Origin: Promethearchaeota archaeon
Lineage (GTDB): Archaea; Asgardarchaeota; Lokiarchaeia; Sigynarchaeales; SOKP01
Direction of reading: 5' to 3'
Assembly: GCA_013375495.1 (NCBI GenBank)
Contig: JABXKC010000007.1
Coordinates: 57,473-121,472, forward strand
DNA length: 64,000 nucleotides
The notes under the pieces are model-generated. The model saw nothing but the letters and a program-made list of their open reading frames with translations, had not been told where the DNA came from and made no database searches. The position numbers and the translations under genes are program-made. Positions within the stretch are counted from its first letter, which is position 1; every line of letters starts with the position of its first letter. Below are positions 18,155 to 27,739 of the stretch, one piece after another.

Positions 18155-20749
18155 ATGTTTATTTGTTTAAATAACTTAATTTATACTGAATTAACTGTCG
18201 AAGAAGTTCTATTGCTTCCAGAACCACTCTATTTTAAGTTAATAGATTCTAAATTATTAAAGATTAGTGAAAATTCTTCATTTCTAACAAATATACCTAA
18301 AGAAGAATTATACATTATAGATCAATTCCAAGAACAGTTAGAAGATTTTGGATTAAAAAAAAAAATTAATGTTGCTCATAATCAAGATTATCCTAAAATT
18401 TCTACTTTCAATACGATTTTAGGTTTATGTGAAAGTCATTTTCCCAAATTAGATCTTAAGCATCTTATGCAGAATAAATGCGCATTTGAACAAGGATACA
18501 TCATAGTTTCAGACGAATCAAGTATATTTCTAGAAGCGGATTCTTTGCAAGGGATGTTTTATGGATTTCAAACATTATTTCAATTGTTAAATTCCAATTC
18601 AAATAAGGAATTATTACCTCAAATAGCAATAATAGATTTCCCCCGTTTAGAAATTAGGGGTGTATCGGATGATATTTCAAGAGGTCAATCAGCAAAGATA
18701 GATAATCTCAAGAAATTTATTAAAATTCTAAGTCATTTCAAAATTAATCATTACTATTTAGTCTATATGCAGGACATGTTCAAGTTTGAAGACCATCCTG
18801 AAATAGGGAAAGGAAGAGGAGCTTATTCAAAGGAAGAAATAAAAGATTTATTTAATTTTGCGAAAAATTACTTCGTGGAATTAATTCCAATTTTTCAGAC
18901 TATAGGACATTGGGAAAATATATTACATAATAAAAATTATTGGCAATATGGGGAATTTCCAGGCTCGAATAGTTTAAATATTGCAAATGAAGAAATATAT
19001 CCAATTTTAGACGATATGATAAAGAAGTTAAGTGAAGTTTTTAAATCAGATTATTTCCATATAGGTGCAGATGAAAGCTGGGACGTAGGAAAAGTAGGCT
19101 CTAAAGATTATATTCAAAAACTAGGAATCGATAAAGCCTATCTGAAGCATTACAAGAAAGTCTATGAGATCGTGAAAAAACATGGTTACAAAAAAATCGT
19201 CATATATCACGATATTCTTTGTAAATATGAGGAAATTCTTAAGGGGTTACCAAAAGATATGATTGTAATGTATTGGAAGTATAATACAAAAGAAAACCAT
19301 CCACTTATAGATAGAATAAAAGAATTTAAGTTACCGTTCATCGTAAGTCCTTCTATTATAGATTACAATCGATTATTTCCGTCACTAGTGCGGGCGGAAA
19401 AAAATATGACGAACTTAATTAGAAAAGGCTTTGAAAAAGGAGCACTGGGTGAAATAACTTCTAGTTGGGGAGATTTTTATAATAAAGAAATTAGAGAAAA
19501 TAGATTGTATGGATTTATTTACTCCTCTCAACTAGGTTGGAATCCACTTAAAGAGGTTAACATCATAAATTATTGGAAAAGTCTTTTAACTCATTTTTTT
19601 GGGATTTATGATGATAGAATGTTAAAAGTAATTAGAATCCTGAAGTCCATAGAAGTTGAAAAGCGTTTACATACTAGACCAACTTTTTATTATAATCATT
19701 TTTTTTCTCATCCCTATAATAAGAATAGTAAGATATATAGAAAAAATCTAAAAACTTCTAAGTTCGAGTCAGTAATCAACGATATGGATGAAATTATTAC
19801 AATTTGTAAGGATTTAGAAACAATTGTGTTAAGAAATAAAGAGAATCTCCTAAATTTTGCGTTTATTGCTAAACACATTAAATTTTATTGTAAAAAGCGA
19901 ATAAATTCTAAGAAGCTTGCTGATTTTTCCCCTAAAATGGCAAAAAAAGAATACAAATTGCAAATAATTAAAGAAATCGAGTCTTTAATAAAGGAATTGA
20001 CTTCTCTCTTAGAAGAATACGAATTTCTATGGATGAATGTTGCAAAAAAAGAAGGTTTTGACTCAATAAAAACGAAATATCAATGGTTATTAGAATTCTA
20101 TAGGAATAAAGTAGAGGATATAAATAACAATAACGAATGGCAAGACCCTAATATCCCTAGCGAAACAATTTATCTTGATGCAAAAAAAAGGCATCAAATT
20201 AGTACTACCTATTTTAAAAAAATCATTAGCATTAACGAAGAAATCGAGACTGCTTATTTACAAGTAATCGGAGGGACATTTGCGAAAGTAATCGTTAATA
20301 GTAAACGCATCGGCCATGTAATTACTCGTCGTTCATTAAACTATGTAATTCTAGAAAATAATATTAAGATTTTTGATATTAAGAAGGATCTAAATATAGG
20401 GGATAATTTACTCATTATTGAAAATACTGATTACAGTGGCGGAGTAGGGTTGGTTAATATATATGGTGAAATAACTTTGAAATCAAATCAAAAAATCCAA
20501 ATAAAATCAGATAAAACCTGGCTAGGAGTAAGAAACCTTGAAGAACAATGGCGGAAAGTTAGAAGTTTTGGTTCTCCTCCTAAGATTACCGGAGGATTAT
20601 CTTATCCCGATTTTGAAAATAATAAACACTCATTAGAAGGGAATATGATGACCAATTTTAACGCTTTAATTGGTCGCTTTCCAAAAAAACTATATTGGTT
20701 TTTAAAATTAATCATTAAACTATTTAACCGTTATAGCATAATAGAATAA
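18155..20749 (+). CDS. GH20-like beta-N-acetylhexosaminidase, cytosolic
   Basis: An 864-residue glycosidase. The N-terminal GH20b-type domain (about 60-155) ends in [13 protein letters not shown]. The catalytic barrel begins with [19 protein letters not shown] and holds the GH20 catalytic pair in FHIGADESW (D306, E307), which uses the substrate acetamido group. A long helical region (about 480-660) and a C-terminal beta-sandwich-like part (about 680-810) follow. There is no signal peptide, so it probably acts on intracellular amino-sugar glycans. It follows the histidine kinase by 42 bases on the same strand. Several expected barrel tryptophans are hard to place, so substrate specificity may differ. 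Confidence 0.8.
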   Translation: MFICLNNLIYTELTVEEVLLLPEPLYFKLIDSKLLKISENSSFLTNIPKEELYIIDQFQEQLEDFGLKKKINVAHNQDYPKISTFNTILGLCESHFPKLDLKHLMQNKCAFEQGYIIVSDESSIFLEADSLQGMFYGFQTLFQLLNSNSNKELLPQIAIIDFPRLEIRGVSDDISRGQSAKIDNLKKFIKILSHFKINHYYLVYMQDMFKFEDHPEIGKGRGAYSKEEIKDLFNFAKNYFVELIPIFQTIGHWENILHNKNYWQYGEFPGSNSLNIANEEIYPILDDMIKKLSEVFKSDYFHIGADESWDVGKVGSKDYIQKLGIDKAYLKHYKKVYEIVKKHGYKKIVIYHDILCKYEEILKGLPKDMIVMYWKYNTKENHPLIDRIKEFKLPFIVSPSIIDYNRLFPSLVRAEKNMTNLIRKGFEKGALGEITSSWGDFYNKEIRENRLYGFIYSSQLGWNPLKEVNIINYWKSLLTHFFGIYDDRMLKVIRILKSIEVEKRLHTRPTFYYNHFFSHPYNKNSKIYRKNLKTSKFESVINDMDEIITICKDLETIVLRNKENLLNFAFIAKHIKFYCKKRINSKKLADFSPKMAKKEYKLQIIKEIESLIKELTSLLEEYEFLWMNVAKKEGFDSIKTKYQWLLEFYRNKVEDINNNNEWQDPNIPSETIYLDAKKRHQISTTYFKKIISINEEIETAYLQVIGGTFAKVIVNSKRIGHVITRRSLNYVILENNIKIFDIKKDLNIGDNLLIIENTDYSGGVGLVNIYGEITLKSNQKIQIKSDKTWLGVRNLEEQWRKVRSFGSPPKITGGLSYPDFENNKHSLEGNMMTNFNALIGRFPKKLYWFLKLIIKLFNRYSIIE

Positions 20750-20823
20750 TTTCCTTAAATTGATTAGGATTCAAATGCAATGTTAAATTCACGAACAACC
20801 AATACTAAATATACAAAAGAAAT

Positions 20824-20831
20824 AAAAAAAA
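20824..20831 (-). terminator. Poly-T terminator after the DnaJ-type zinc protein
   Basis: A run of eight A on the plus strand gives T8 on the minus strand 27 bases after the stop of the minus-strand gene ending at 20858, followed by more pyrimidines. This fits archaeal oligo-T termination. Confidence 0.5.
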
Positions 20832-20857
20832 GAAGAAACTGAATTAATTAAGATGGT

Positions 20858-21820
20858 TTAGAAATTTGAATAAATCATAAATTTATTCGCTGAGCCTAAG
20901 CTGTAGATTTCAAACTTATTTTTTCCCTTTTTTGTTTCACAAAACATTTGAATCATCGGGAATAGATAAATTTGTGTAGTAATCTGAGCTTCTTTATCTT
21001 TTGAGTAGGTTTTATGGTCGGTTCCTGCTGCGTTTATCGTTTTTTTAATGTTTTTATTCCAATAACCTAAGGAAGGTTCTGCCTTCGCCTCCAAATCTTT
21101 AAAATCGTTAAATCTTATACCTTCAACCTCCTCGATCAATTGGTGAAGGTCTCGCTCGATCTCTTTCTCATATTTCGTTTGTGCGCTACTATGGAGCACT
21201 GGAATCCCTGTAACTACAGTTTTAAAAGGAACCGGTAGAATTTGATATTTATACATGTTTTTATGTCCTCCACAATCCTTACATTGTTCTTTACTTGTAC
21301 CTGTTCCGTAGCAAACTCCACAAGAATAAGAAAACGATTTTTCCTCTTTCTTTTGATCCTCTCCCGATAATATCGTCAATTTTTCCTCTATCTTACCTAT
21401 TCCTTTACAATTCTTACACTTGCCTTCAATATACCCTTTACCACTACAGTTTTTACAGGATATCGTTTGAAGTGTTTCATATGTAGGAACTTTCTCATTA
21501 CCTTTCCAATTGTCTTTATTTACTTTAGATTTTCCCTTAAAAGAATAAAATGTTTCTCTTGGCACCCTAGGAGGGAGTACGATTTTTTCTTCCGTTCCTT
21601 TTGGTTCAGTACCCACCGTCTTTTTTATAGCGAAATATATTGCAGCTTCCTTTTGGGTGTCTTTAACATATTCTGCAGCACTCACTGCATCTAACGAGAA
21701 AATAGCCCCCTTAGTACCAAATTGCTTTTCCATCTTTTTTTTATCTTTTCTAATAGATTTTTGTTTCCATTTCTCAAAAATCTCGTCTAAATTTGGTGTT
21801 TTAATTCTTACATCTGGCAA
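20858..21820 (-). CDS. Protein with DnaJ-type cysteine-rich zinc module, no J domain
   Basis: A 320-residue protein. Four CxxC pairs form a DnaJ-like zinc module: C122/C125 in CKNCSGKG, C135/C138 in CKNCKGIG, C167/C170 in CGVCYGTG and C180/C183 in CKDCGG. The CxxCxGxG spacing is that of DnaJ zinc centres, but there is no HPD-containing J domain, so it is not a canonical Hsp40. The N-terminal 115 residues and the C-terminal 130 (starting PVPFKTVVTGIPVLHS) are unfamiliar. It probably binds protein or RNA through the zinc module; that is inference. A leaderless start at the ATG at 21820 is plausible. Confidence 0.7.
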   Translation of the reverse strand: MPDVRIKTPNLDEIFEKWKQKSIRKDKKKMEKQFGTKGAIFSLDAVSAAEYVKDTQKEAAIYFAIKKTVGTEPKGTEEKIVLPPRVPRETFYSFKGKSKVNKDNWKGNEKVPTYETLQTISCKNCSGKGYIEGKCKNCKGIGKIEEKLTILSGEDQKKEEKSFSYSCGVCYGTGTSKEQCKDCGGHKNMYKYQILPVPFKTVVTGIPVLHSSAQTKYEKEIERDLHQLIEEVEGIRFNDFKDLEAKAEPSLGYWNKNIKKTINAAGTDHKTYSKDKEAQITTQIYLFPMIQMFCETKKGKNKFEIYSLGSANKFMIYSNF

Positions 21821-21938
21821 ATAATAATCACTCTTATTAATTTTAATAATGTTTTTTTCTAATACAACAAAATTATAAAAATATAAAATAGAATAATTTA
21901 TATAAATTATATCAAAATAAAATCTAAATTTTAATAAT

Positions 21939-22109
21939 ATGAGTGTTGAAGAACGTCAAGCAGTTGAGTATTTCAAACAGTGGATGGAAGGCGGAGGAGG
22001 AGGGGGACTTGCCCAATGGATCGAACATTTTTTAAATCAGGGCGATGAAGCTAAGTTGAGACAAATTAAAGAAGTGTACGATAAAATTAAAGCTGTTTTT
22101 GGATTTTAG
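21939..22109 (+). CDS. Small protein with a six-glycine run
   Basis: A 56-codon frame from ATG, MSVEERQAVEYFK onward, with six consecutive glycines in the middle and two amphipathic helices on either side (QWIEHFLNQGDE and KLRQIKEVYDKIKAV). Base composition and codon use look coding, and an AT-rich promoter-like stretch precedes it. It lies 49 bases before the helicase on the same strand. It may be a small adaptor or a helicase partner, but I recognise no family. Confidence 0.6.
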   Translation: MSVEERQAVEYFKQWMEGGGGGGLAQWIEHFLNQGDEAKLRQIKEVYDKIKAVFGF

Positions 22110-22158
22110 ATTCTGATTTTCTTATTTCAGCAATAAATGTAAGTTTTTTATAGGCTTA

Positions 22159-24837
22159 GTGATTTTTCTTTTGATTACCATTTCTAGGGATTATTTTATA
22201 GTTTTTGACAAAAATTGGGATAACAAAAAAGAATTATCGTTCAATGTGAATTTTTTTTATTTGAAATCTTTCAAGAAGAAAAATCAAACTTATTCTTACA
22301 TAAAACAACCCTTTTTCAGAGGTGTAGTACTCTTTGGACTAGACTTTAAAGATAAGATCCGTCCCGTTAGTTTTTCTAAACTTGAAAATGATGGAAATTT
22401 AGAGCCTATTAATCCTAGACTTCTTAAAAATTTTCTTATTGATAAAAAAAATAAATTCATCGCTTTTTCGAGTCAAACTAAACCAGAGGATTTCACACCG
22501 ATAAAAGTAATGCTCAAGAATCTTCAATATAGTGAAGATAATATCATAAATATGACTTTTTGCAAATCCTGCTTAAGTAATAAAAAATTTACAATTCTAA
22601 ATGAAAAATCCAAGATTAAATCGTTAAGACATCAATTAATTTGTTCTGATTGCGCATTAGATGTTGTAGTAAAACAAGCTCAAGTTGCAGGACTTATTTC
22701 TTCTGGTAAACTTAATCCGAAACTTAAAAATTTTTTTAATCACTTAATTTTAAAATTTCGGGACCTAAATAAAATACTAAACTCCTTTAAGGTTGATTTC
22801 AATCCCGTAAAAAATAAAGAGATGACACTCTATGACATCGAAAAAAATCCACCAATTAGTAAGAAATATCTTAATTATACGATTGATAATATAGAAATCC
22901 CCAATGCTTTTAAGGTGCTACTAAAATCACTTAAAATAATGACGCTGTTGCCGATACAAGCAATTTCAATAGAGTCAGGGTTATTAAAAGAGCAAAAAAG
23001 TCAATTGGTTATGGCTCCGACATCAGCAGGTAAAACTTTAATCGGTGAGTTGGCAGGAATTTCAAGAGTTCTGAAAGATAAACACAAGCTGCTTTATCTA
23101 GTGCCAATCAGAGCGTTGGCAAGTTTAAGAACAGAAGAATTTAAAAATAAATATGAGACCTTGAATTTACAAATAATAAAAAGAATAGGAGAATCTATAT
23201 TAGAAAAGAAAGAAACGGAAGATTTAGAAGAATTGGAAAAGGCAGATATAATTATAGCTACTTATGAGGCTATTGACTTTATTTTGAGAAGCGGTAATAA
23301 AAATAATTTGGGATCAATTGGGACAGTAATTATTGATGAAATTCAAACTTTGAGCGACCAAGAACGCGGATTTATTTTAGATGGTTTAATAGCAAGGCTA
23401 AAATCAATATTTAATAGGGTTCAATATTTATATCTAAGTGCTACAATAGGAGAACCAGAAGCTTTAGCTAAAACATTAGATTGTGTTTTGATTAATTACA
23501 ATAATAGACCTGTTCCAATCGAACGACATTTAATACTATGTCTTAACGAAGCAATTAAACTTAGAAATATAACAAAATTAGTGCGAGCTGCTTACTCAGA
23601 AAATTCCTCTTATGGATTTAAAGGTCAATCTATAATTTTTACAAACTCAAGAAAAAAGTGCGAATCATTGACGAGTTATCTGCAAAACAAAGGTTTGAGA
23701 GTAAGATCTTACCATTCTGGATTAACTAATGAAGAAAGGTTGGTAATTGAAAGAGAATTTCAGAATCAGACCATTTCAGCAGTTGTAGCAACTGCAGCAT
23801 TAGCTGCAGGTGTTGATTTACCTGCTAAACAAGTGATTTTTGAATCACTAACAATGGGTATAAACATATTGACGGTCGCTGAATTTGAGCAAATGTTAGG
23901 AAGAGCTGGAAGGTTAAAAAAACACGACATTGGATTGGCATATCTTCTTATTGAACCTGGAAAGATATATTCCCATAGAACAAAGGTTTCCGAAGAAAAC
24001 ATTGCCATTAACCTACTTAATGGAAAAATTAAAGATTATGAATTACATCCTGATGGGGATAAATCCCTAACTGAACTGCTCGCTTTTATCTCGATGTATA
24101 ATGAAGGTATTGTAAGAGATAAGGTATATCAGTTTAATGAATATTTAATTAATTCTGACTATGAACTAGAAGAATTCTTGAAAAAACTAACGAATTATCG
24201 ACTTATCCGTTTAGAAGGCAGTAATAAATATAAATCTACATATTTAGGTCAATCTATTGCCAAATCTTTTCTAGCTGTTGAAAAAAGTTTGGAAATTGTT
24301 GAAATATTAAGAAAGAAAGAAAAAAAGATTATTGATACTGTTCTTGAGTTAAAAGCGCTGAAAAATGTATATTTAACGAAGAAAGTTGTTGCAGATTTGT
24401 CAAAGCATAGAGCAGCAAAATATTCCTCCAATAACTTCTTCAGTGCTAGCGTTCTCTCGCTCATGGATGCAAACTATGTTAAAAAGAGAAAATCTTTTTC
24501 AGATGAATTTATAGAATACGTAGTAAAATGGACAGGAGAAATTTTTAATTGCGATTGTAAAGATAAACCTCACTGTGAATGTGGGAGAATTAATTTAGAG
24601 AGGATAATTTTAAATTTACGGATTGAAAATAAGTTATCAATTAGAGAGATTAGTGATTATCTTGAAGAGGAGCTAAAAATCTTAATCTATAAGGGAGATA
24701 TCACGGATTATTTAGAAAATCTAATTTATTCATTCGAAAGTATACTAAACATTTCAAAAGGAATTTCTAATTTAGATCCTGATTATGAGAAGGAACTATT
24801 AGAGATACCCAATATCATTAAAAAAATTAGAAATTAA
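22159..24837 (+). CDS. Ski2-like superfamily 2 helicase with extra zinc clusters
   Basis: An 892-residue helicase. After an unfamiliar N-terminal 125 residues there is a four-cysteine site (FCKSC and ICSDC, about 135-172). The helicase core follows: Walker A APTSAGKT (about 286-293), DEIQ (about 393-396), SATIGEPE (about 431), IFTNSRKKC, and QMLGRAGR (578-585). The order and the Q-rich motif II neighbourhood resemble archaeal Hel308/Ski2-like enzymes, which unwind DNA or RNA with ATP. A second cysteine cluster (CDCKDKPHCECGR, about 798) lies near the end. The listed GTG start at 22159 is the longest option and is uncertain. It may be co-transcribed with the small gene ahead. Confidence 0.88.
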   Translation: MIFLLITISRDYFIVFDKNWDNKKELSFNVNFFYLKSFKKKNQTYSYIKQPFFRGVVLFGLDFKDKIRPVSFSKLENDGNLEPINPRLLKNFLIDKKNKFIAFSSQTKPEDFTPIKVMLKNLQYSEDNIINMTFCKSCLSNKKFTILNEKSKIKSLRHQLICSDCALDVVVKQAQVAGLISSGKLNPKLKNFFNHLILKFRDLNKILNSFKVDFNPVKNKEMTLYDIEKNPPISKKYLNYTIDNIEIPNAFKVLLKSLKIMTLLPIQAISIESGLLKEQKSQLVMAPTSAGKTLIGELAGISRVLKDKHKLLYLVPIRALASLRTEEFKNKYETLNLQIIKRIGESILEKKETEDLEELEKADIIIATYEAIDFILRSGNKNNLGSIGTVIIDEIQTLSDQERGFILDGLIARLKSIFNRVQYLYLSATIGEPEALAKTLDCVLINYNNRPVPIERHLILCLNEAIKLRNITKLVRAAYSENSSYGFKGQSIIFTNSRKKCESLTSYLQNKGLRVRSYHSGLTNEERLVIEREFQNQTISAVVATAALAAGVDLPAKQVIFESLTMGINILTVAEFEQMLGRAGRLKKHDIGLAYLLIEPGKIYSHRTKVSEENIAINLLNGKIKDYELHPDGDKSLTELLAFISMYNEGIVRDKVYQFNEYLINSDYELEEFLKKLTNYRLIRLEGSNKYKSTYLGQSIAKSFLAVEKSLEIVEILRKKEKKIIDTVLELKALKNVYLTKKVVADLSKHRAAKYSSNNFFSASVLSLMDANYVKKRKSFSDEFIEYVVKWTGEIFNCDCKDKPHCECGRINLERIILNLRIENKLSIREISDYLEEELKILIYKGDITDYLENLIYSFESILNISKGISNLDPDYEKELLEIPNIIKKIRN

Positions 24838-24963
24838 TCTTTTTATTCAATCAAAAAAGAATTAATAATAAAAATTTAATAAATAAAATATTATTCGATA
24901 ATTAATTAGTTGTTAAAATCTCTGGTAAATATTTAAGAATTAAAAACCCATCTCTGTATTTAT

Positions 24964-25923
24964 ATGATTTACTCCGTTTTTCTTTATCAAAGTCACACAG
25001 GTTTATTGATTTACGACAAGAGTTTCCAAGAGATCAGTACTGGAAAAATGGAAATGTTTAGTTCTTTTTTTTCTGCAATTAAAACCTTTGTTTCTGAACT
25101 TGTATTAGAGGATTCGTCAGATCATTCAAAAGGATTAACAAATATCGAATTAAAAGATTATTCTGTTTTAATTACTTCGTTACCTAAGATTAAAGTTGAT
25201 ATGGTTATTATTGCAGATAAGGAAGATATTAAATCCGTAAACAAAGTTATTCCAAAATTGATTAAATTACTGAATAAGTACGAACAACTATTTCTTTCAT
25301 GGGATGGAAATAAAGATGAATTTACCATATTAGATAACCCATTTACTGAATTAATTGTATCTAATGTAAAAGTTGTGAGAAAATCTTTATTAGAACATCC
25401 CGATCAAGTGTTAAAATCAATTTGGGCACATAAAAAGCAACTATCAAAAGAAAAGATTGAAAACTTAATTCAAGAAAGAGATCTCCTAATTTATAAAATT
25501 GAAAATACTTCGAATCTACCTAGAAAAATTGCAATGTCTGAAACTGTGGTAGAATTATCAGAGAAATTAAAAGATGAAATGACCTTTCTTAAATATCAGG
25601 ATGAAATTAATAGGTTAAAAAATGAACTTAAAAATGTCAAGTTTAAGTTGAGCTACTATTTAGAAAAAACGAGGGAAGCTCTAAACGAAGCTATCGTTGG
25701 TTTAGGAAATAAACCACTTCATCTTGGAGATTATAAAAATACATATCTTAATTTGTATTCATTTAGTACAAAATTGAAATTAATAAAAGAAAGCGGTTGG
25801 GAAATTTATCGAGATTCTGCAAGCAAGCTTATTGAAAAAGATACAATAGACGATCATAACCTTTCTGAACTTATCCAGAGTTTATTAAAAATGAGTTCTA
25901 ATATAGAAGATTATTTGAATTAA
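24964..25923 (+). CDS. Longin-like domain protein with helical C-terminus
   Basis: A 319-residue protein. The first 115 residues have the beta-strand and helix pattern of a longin/roadblock fold: IYSVFLYQSHTGLLIYDK, then a helix with MFSSFFSAIKTFVSELV, then KDYSVLITSLPK and KVDMVIIADK, then a helix. The same FFSAIKTFVSE-type helix occurs in two other proteins in this window (27182-27637 and the tail of the protein starting at 60242). Residues about 145-240 form a coiled coil, followed by a helical end. Such domains commonly bind small GTPases in eukaryotes. Function is inferred only from the fold guess. Confidence 0.62.
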   Translation: MIYSVFLYQSHTGLLIYDKSFQEISTGKMEMFSSFFSAIKTFVSELVLEDSSDHSKGLTNIELKDYSVLITSLPKIKVDMVIIADKEDIKSVNKVIPKLIKLLNKYEQLFLSWDGNKDEFTILDNPFTELIVSNVKVVRKSLLEHPDQVLKSIWAHKKQLSKEKIENLIQERDLLIYKIENTSNLPRKIAMSETVVELSEKLKDEMTFLKYQDEINRLKNELKNVKFKLSYYLEKTREALNEAIVGLGNKPLHLGDYKNTYLNLYSFSTKLKLIKESGWEIYRDSASKLIEKDTIDDHNLSELIQSLLKMSSNIEDYLN

Positions 25924-25951
25924 TTTAAAAGAGCGGTAAAGTTTCTACTTC

Positions 25952-27154
25952 TTATTTTGTATGTAATTCTATTATATCATTTTCTTTTAACTCGTAATCC
26001 AAACCCACTTTTTTCCTTTCTTGTTTATCGTCTTTCCGAATGATTATTGCATGATCGAATGATTCATAAAAACTTCGATGTATTTTTAAAGCCACATCTC
26101 GTATTGTTGGTTGAGCAGAACTATAATCTAGAATTAGCGGTTTTTCAGCAACAACACCCTTATGCATGGTATATATCTTTATTTTTCTTAAAAAAGTTAA
26201 AACCATTTTTCCAAAATCCTCAGGGATCTCCTTCTTTTTTACGCTCGTTCCAATTATAAATGGGAATTGTTCTGAATAATGATCCTCAATTTCATAAAAA
26301 GTATCTTTTGTAAGAGATAAGTCTCCCTTCGTTCCTAAGATAATAGCTTTTTTATATGTGATGGAGGGATTTAGTGTATCAACAACATCTTCAAGATTAA
26401 TCTTCCCGAAAACTTTAACAATGCTATTTCGTATACCTCCTGCATGAGTTATTTCTCTAATTCTCTCCGTCAATTCTTCAATATTGTTATTTTCTTTGGC
26501 TTCACTCGTTAAATAAAATACTTGAATCTTATTAGAACCTGTCTTTTCAATTGTAATTGGAGGGGGTAGAATATTTATCCTTACATGAGATTCGTATAAT
26601 TCCTTTAGAAGCAAATCTAATTGCTCTTTATAATTACGCGATAAGTCTATGCAAAAGCATATTAGATCGCAGGCTCTTAGTTGAGATATTATCTCTTTAC
26701 CGTTTCCTATTCCACTTGCAGCTCCCTCCATAATTGAGGGCATATCAACAATTTGATAACGAACTTTATTATATTCATAAATACCAATTTCAGGAAGAGC
26801 CGTAAATTTGCCAATCTTTTCTTTTGCAGCCCCGGTTAATAAATTCAGAAGGGATGTTTTTCCAACGCCGGGAGAATGATAATCACTTATTAGAATTAGT
26901 TGGATTCCCTCTTTTTTTATTGAAAAAGGACTAACTTGCTTACCCATGGATTTTAGTCGGGTTTTCTGTGCTTCTTGTTCTCTTCTAAGTTTTGCGAGAC
27001 GCGATTTGTTTAGAGCAACTATTTTTTCTGTAGCTTTATGTTTAGGAACTAAGGACAGATACTCTTCCAGGCACTTTATCTTTTCATCAATTGTAGTGGC
27101 TTCCAAATATTTTTGATATGCTGCTTGTGCTTCTGGTCCTATATTTGAACTCAT
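25952..27154 (-). CDS. DRG/Rbg-like GTPase with TGS domain, divergent G motifs
   Basis: A 400-residue protein laid out like eukaryotic and archaeal DRG GTPases. It has an N-terminal helical segment with VPKHKATEK and RLAKLRREQ (about 36-60), a G domain, and a C-terminal TGS domain (about 336-400). The P-loop SPGVGKTS (94-101) is usable. The DxxG motif reads DMPS (137-140), losing its glycine, and the guanine-specificity motif reads TKGD instead of NKxD. DRG proteins bind ribosomes and regulate translation. These changes suggest altered nucleotide handling. It is 27 bases downstream of a longin-like gene, clearly an operon. Confidence 0.8.
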   Translation of the reverse strand: MSSNIGPEAQAAYQKYLEATTIDEKIKCLEEYLSLVPKHKATEKIVALNKSRLAKLRREQEAQKTRLKSMGKQVSPFSIKKEGIQLILISDYHSPGVGKTSLLNLLTGAAKEKIGKFTALPEIGIYEYNKVRYQIVDMPSIMEGAASGIGNGKEIISQLRACDLICFCIDLSRNYKEQLDLLLKELYESHVRINILPPPITIEKTGSNKIQVFYLTSEAKENNNIEELTERIREITHAGGIRNSIVKVFGKINLEDVVDTLNPSITYKKAIILGTKGDLSLTKDTFYEIEDHYSEQFPFIIGTSVKKKEIPEDFGKMVLTFLRKIKIYTMHKGVVAEKPLILDYSSAQPTIRDVALKIHRSFYESFDHAIIIRKDDKQERKKVGLDYELKENDIIELHTK

Positions 27155-27181
27155 TAAAAAAACCCTTTACTTAAAACTTGA

Positions 27182-27637
27182 TTAGAAAATTGAGCGAAAT
27201 CTATCCTCTGTTTTTAGTTTTAAATCACCTATAATTTTATCAATTCTACCTACAAATTCTTTGAAAAATTTTTCTTTTTTCGAAAATATATCGTTAAGTG
27301 AGAATCTATTTAGAAAATGGGAATTAACTTCACTTAATTGCTTTTTAACCACCGCTGAATCCGTTTTTTTTTCAGTTATAGCAAAGGAAATCAATGGTTG
27401 CTTATTCGATTCATCGCTTGGTAAAGAAATTAAATCACAATAGCAAACTAGTTTAAAAGAGGCTAAAGATATAACATTTATATCATCTCCAAAGACTTCT
27501 GAAGTAAAACTTTCGAGAGCAGAGAGGAATCCTGCTCTTAATTCGGGATCTAATCCTACTCCCGTATCAGAATCATAATATTTTATGTTAAGAAGGTTCC
27601 GTATACCTAAATTTATACCAAGTTCTAAGATAGCCAT
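27182..27637 (-). CDS. Longin-like domain protein, operon partner of the DRG-like GTPase
   Basis: A 151-residue single-domain protein. Strand and helix order fit a longin/roadblock fold: LLNIKYYDSDTG, then LDPELRAGFLSALESFTSEV, then FKLVCYCDLIS, then PLISFAITEK, then a C-terminal helix. The LDPELRAGFLSALESF helix closely resembles IDPELIGGFLSAVSSF in the tail of the surface protein near 63750. It is the first gene of a two-gene operon with the DRG-like GTPase. A GTPase-partner role is a reasonable inference from that pairing, not shown by any motif. Confidence 0.65.
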   Translation of the reverse strand: MAILELGINLGIRNLLNIKYYDSDTGVGLDPELRAGFLSALESFTSEVFGDDINVISLASFKLVCYCDLISLPSDESNKQPLISFAITEKKTDSAVVKKQLSEVNSHFLNRFSLNDIFSKKEKFFKEFVGRIDKIIGDLKLKTEDRFRSIF

Positions 27638-27739
27638 TTTTAAAATTGGGTCAAATTTTAATCCTAACCTTATTAGGTTGTAAATATATTAATAATTAAG
27701 TTTTTTTTTAAGAACAATTAAATTGTTATCTCACGAAAA

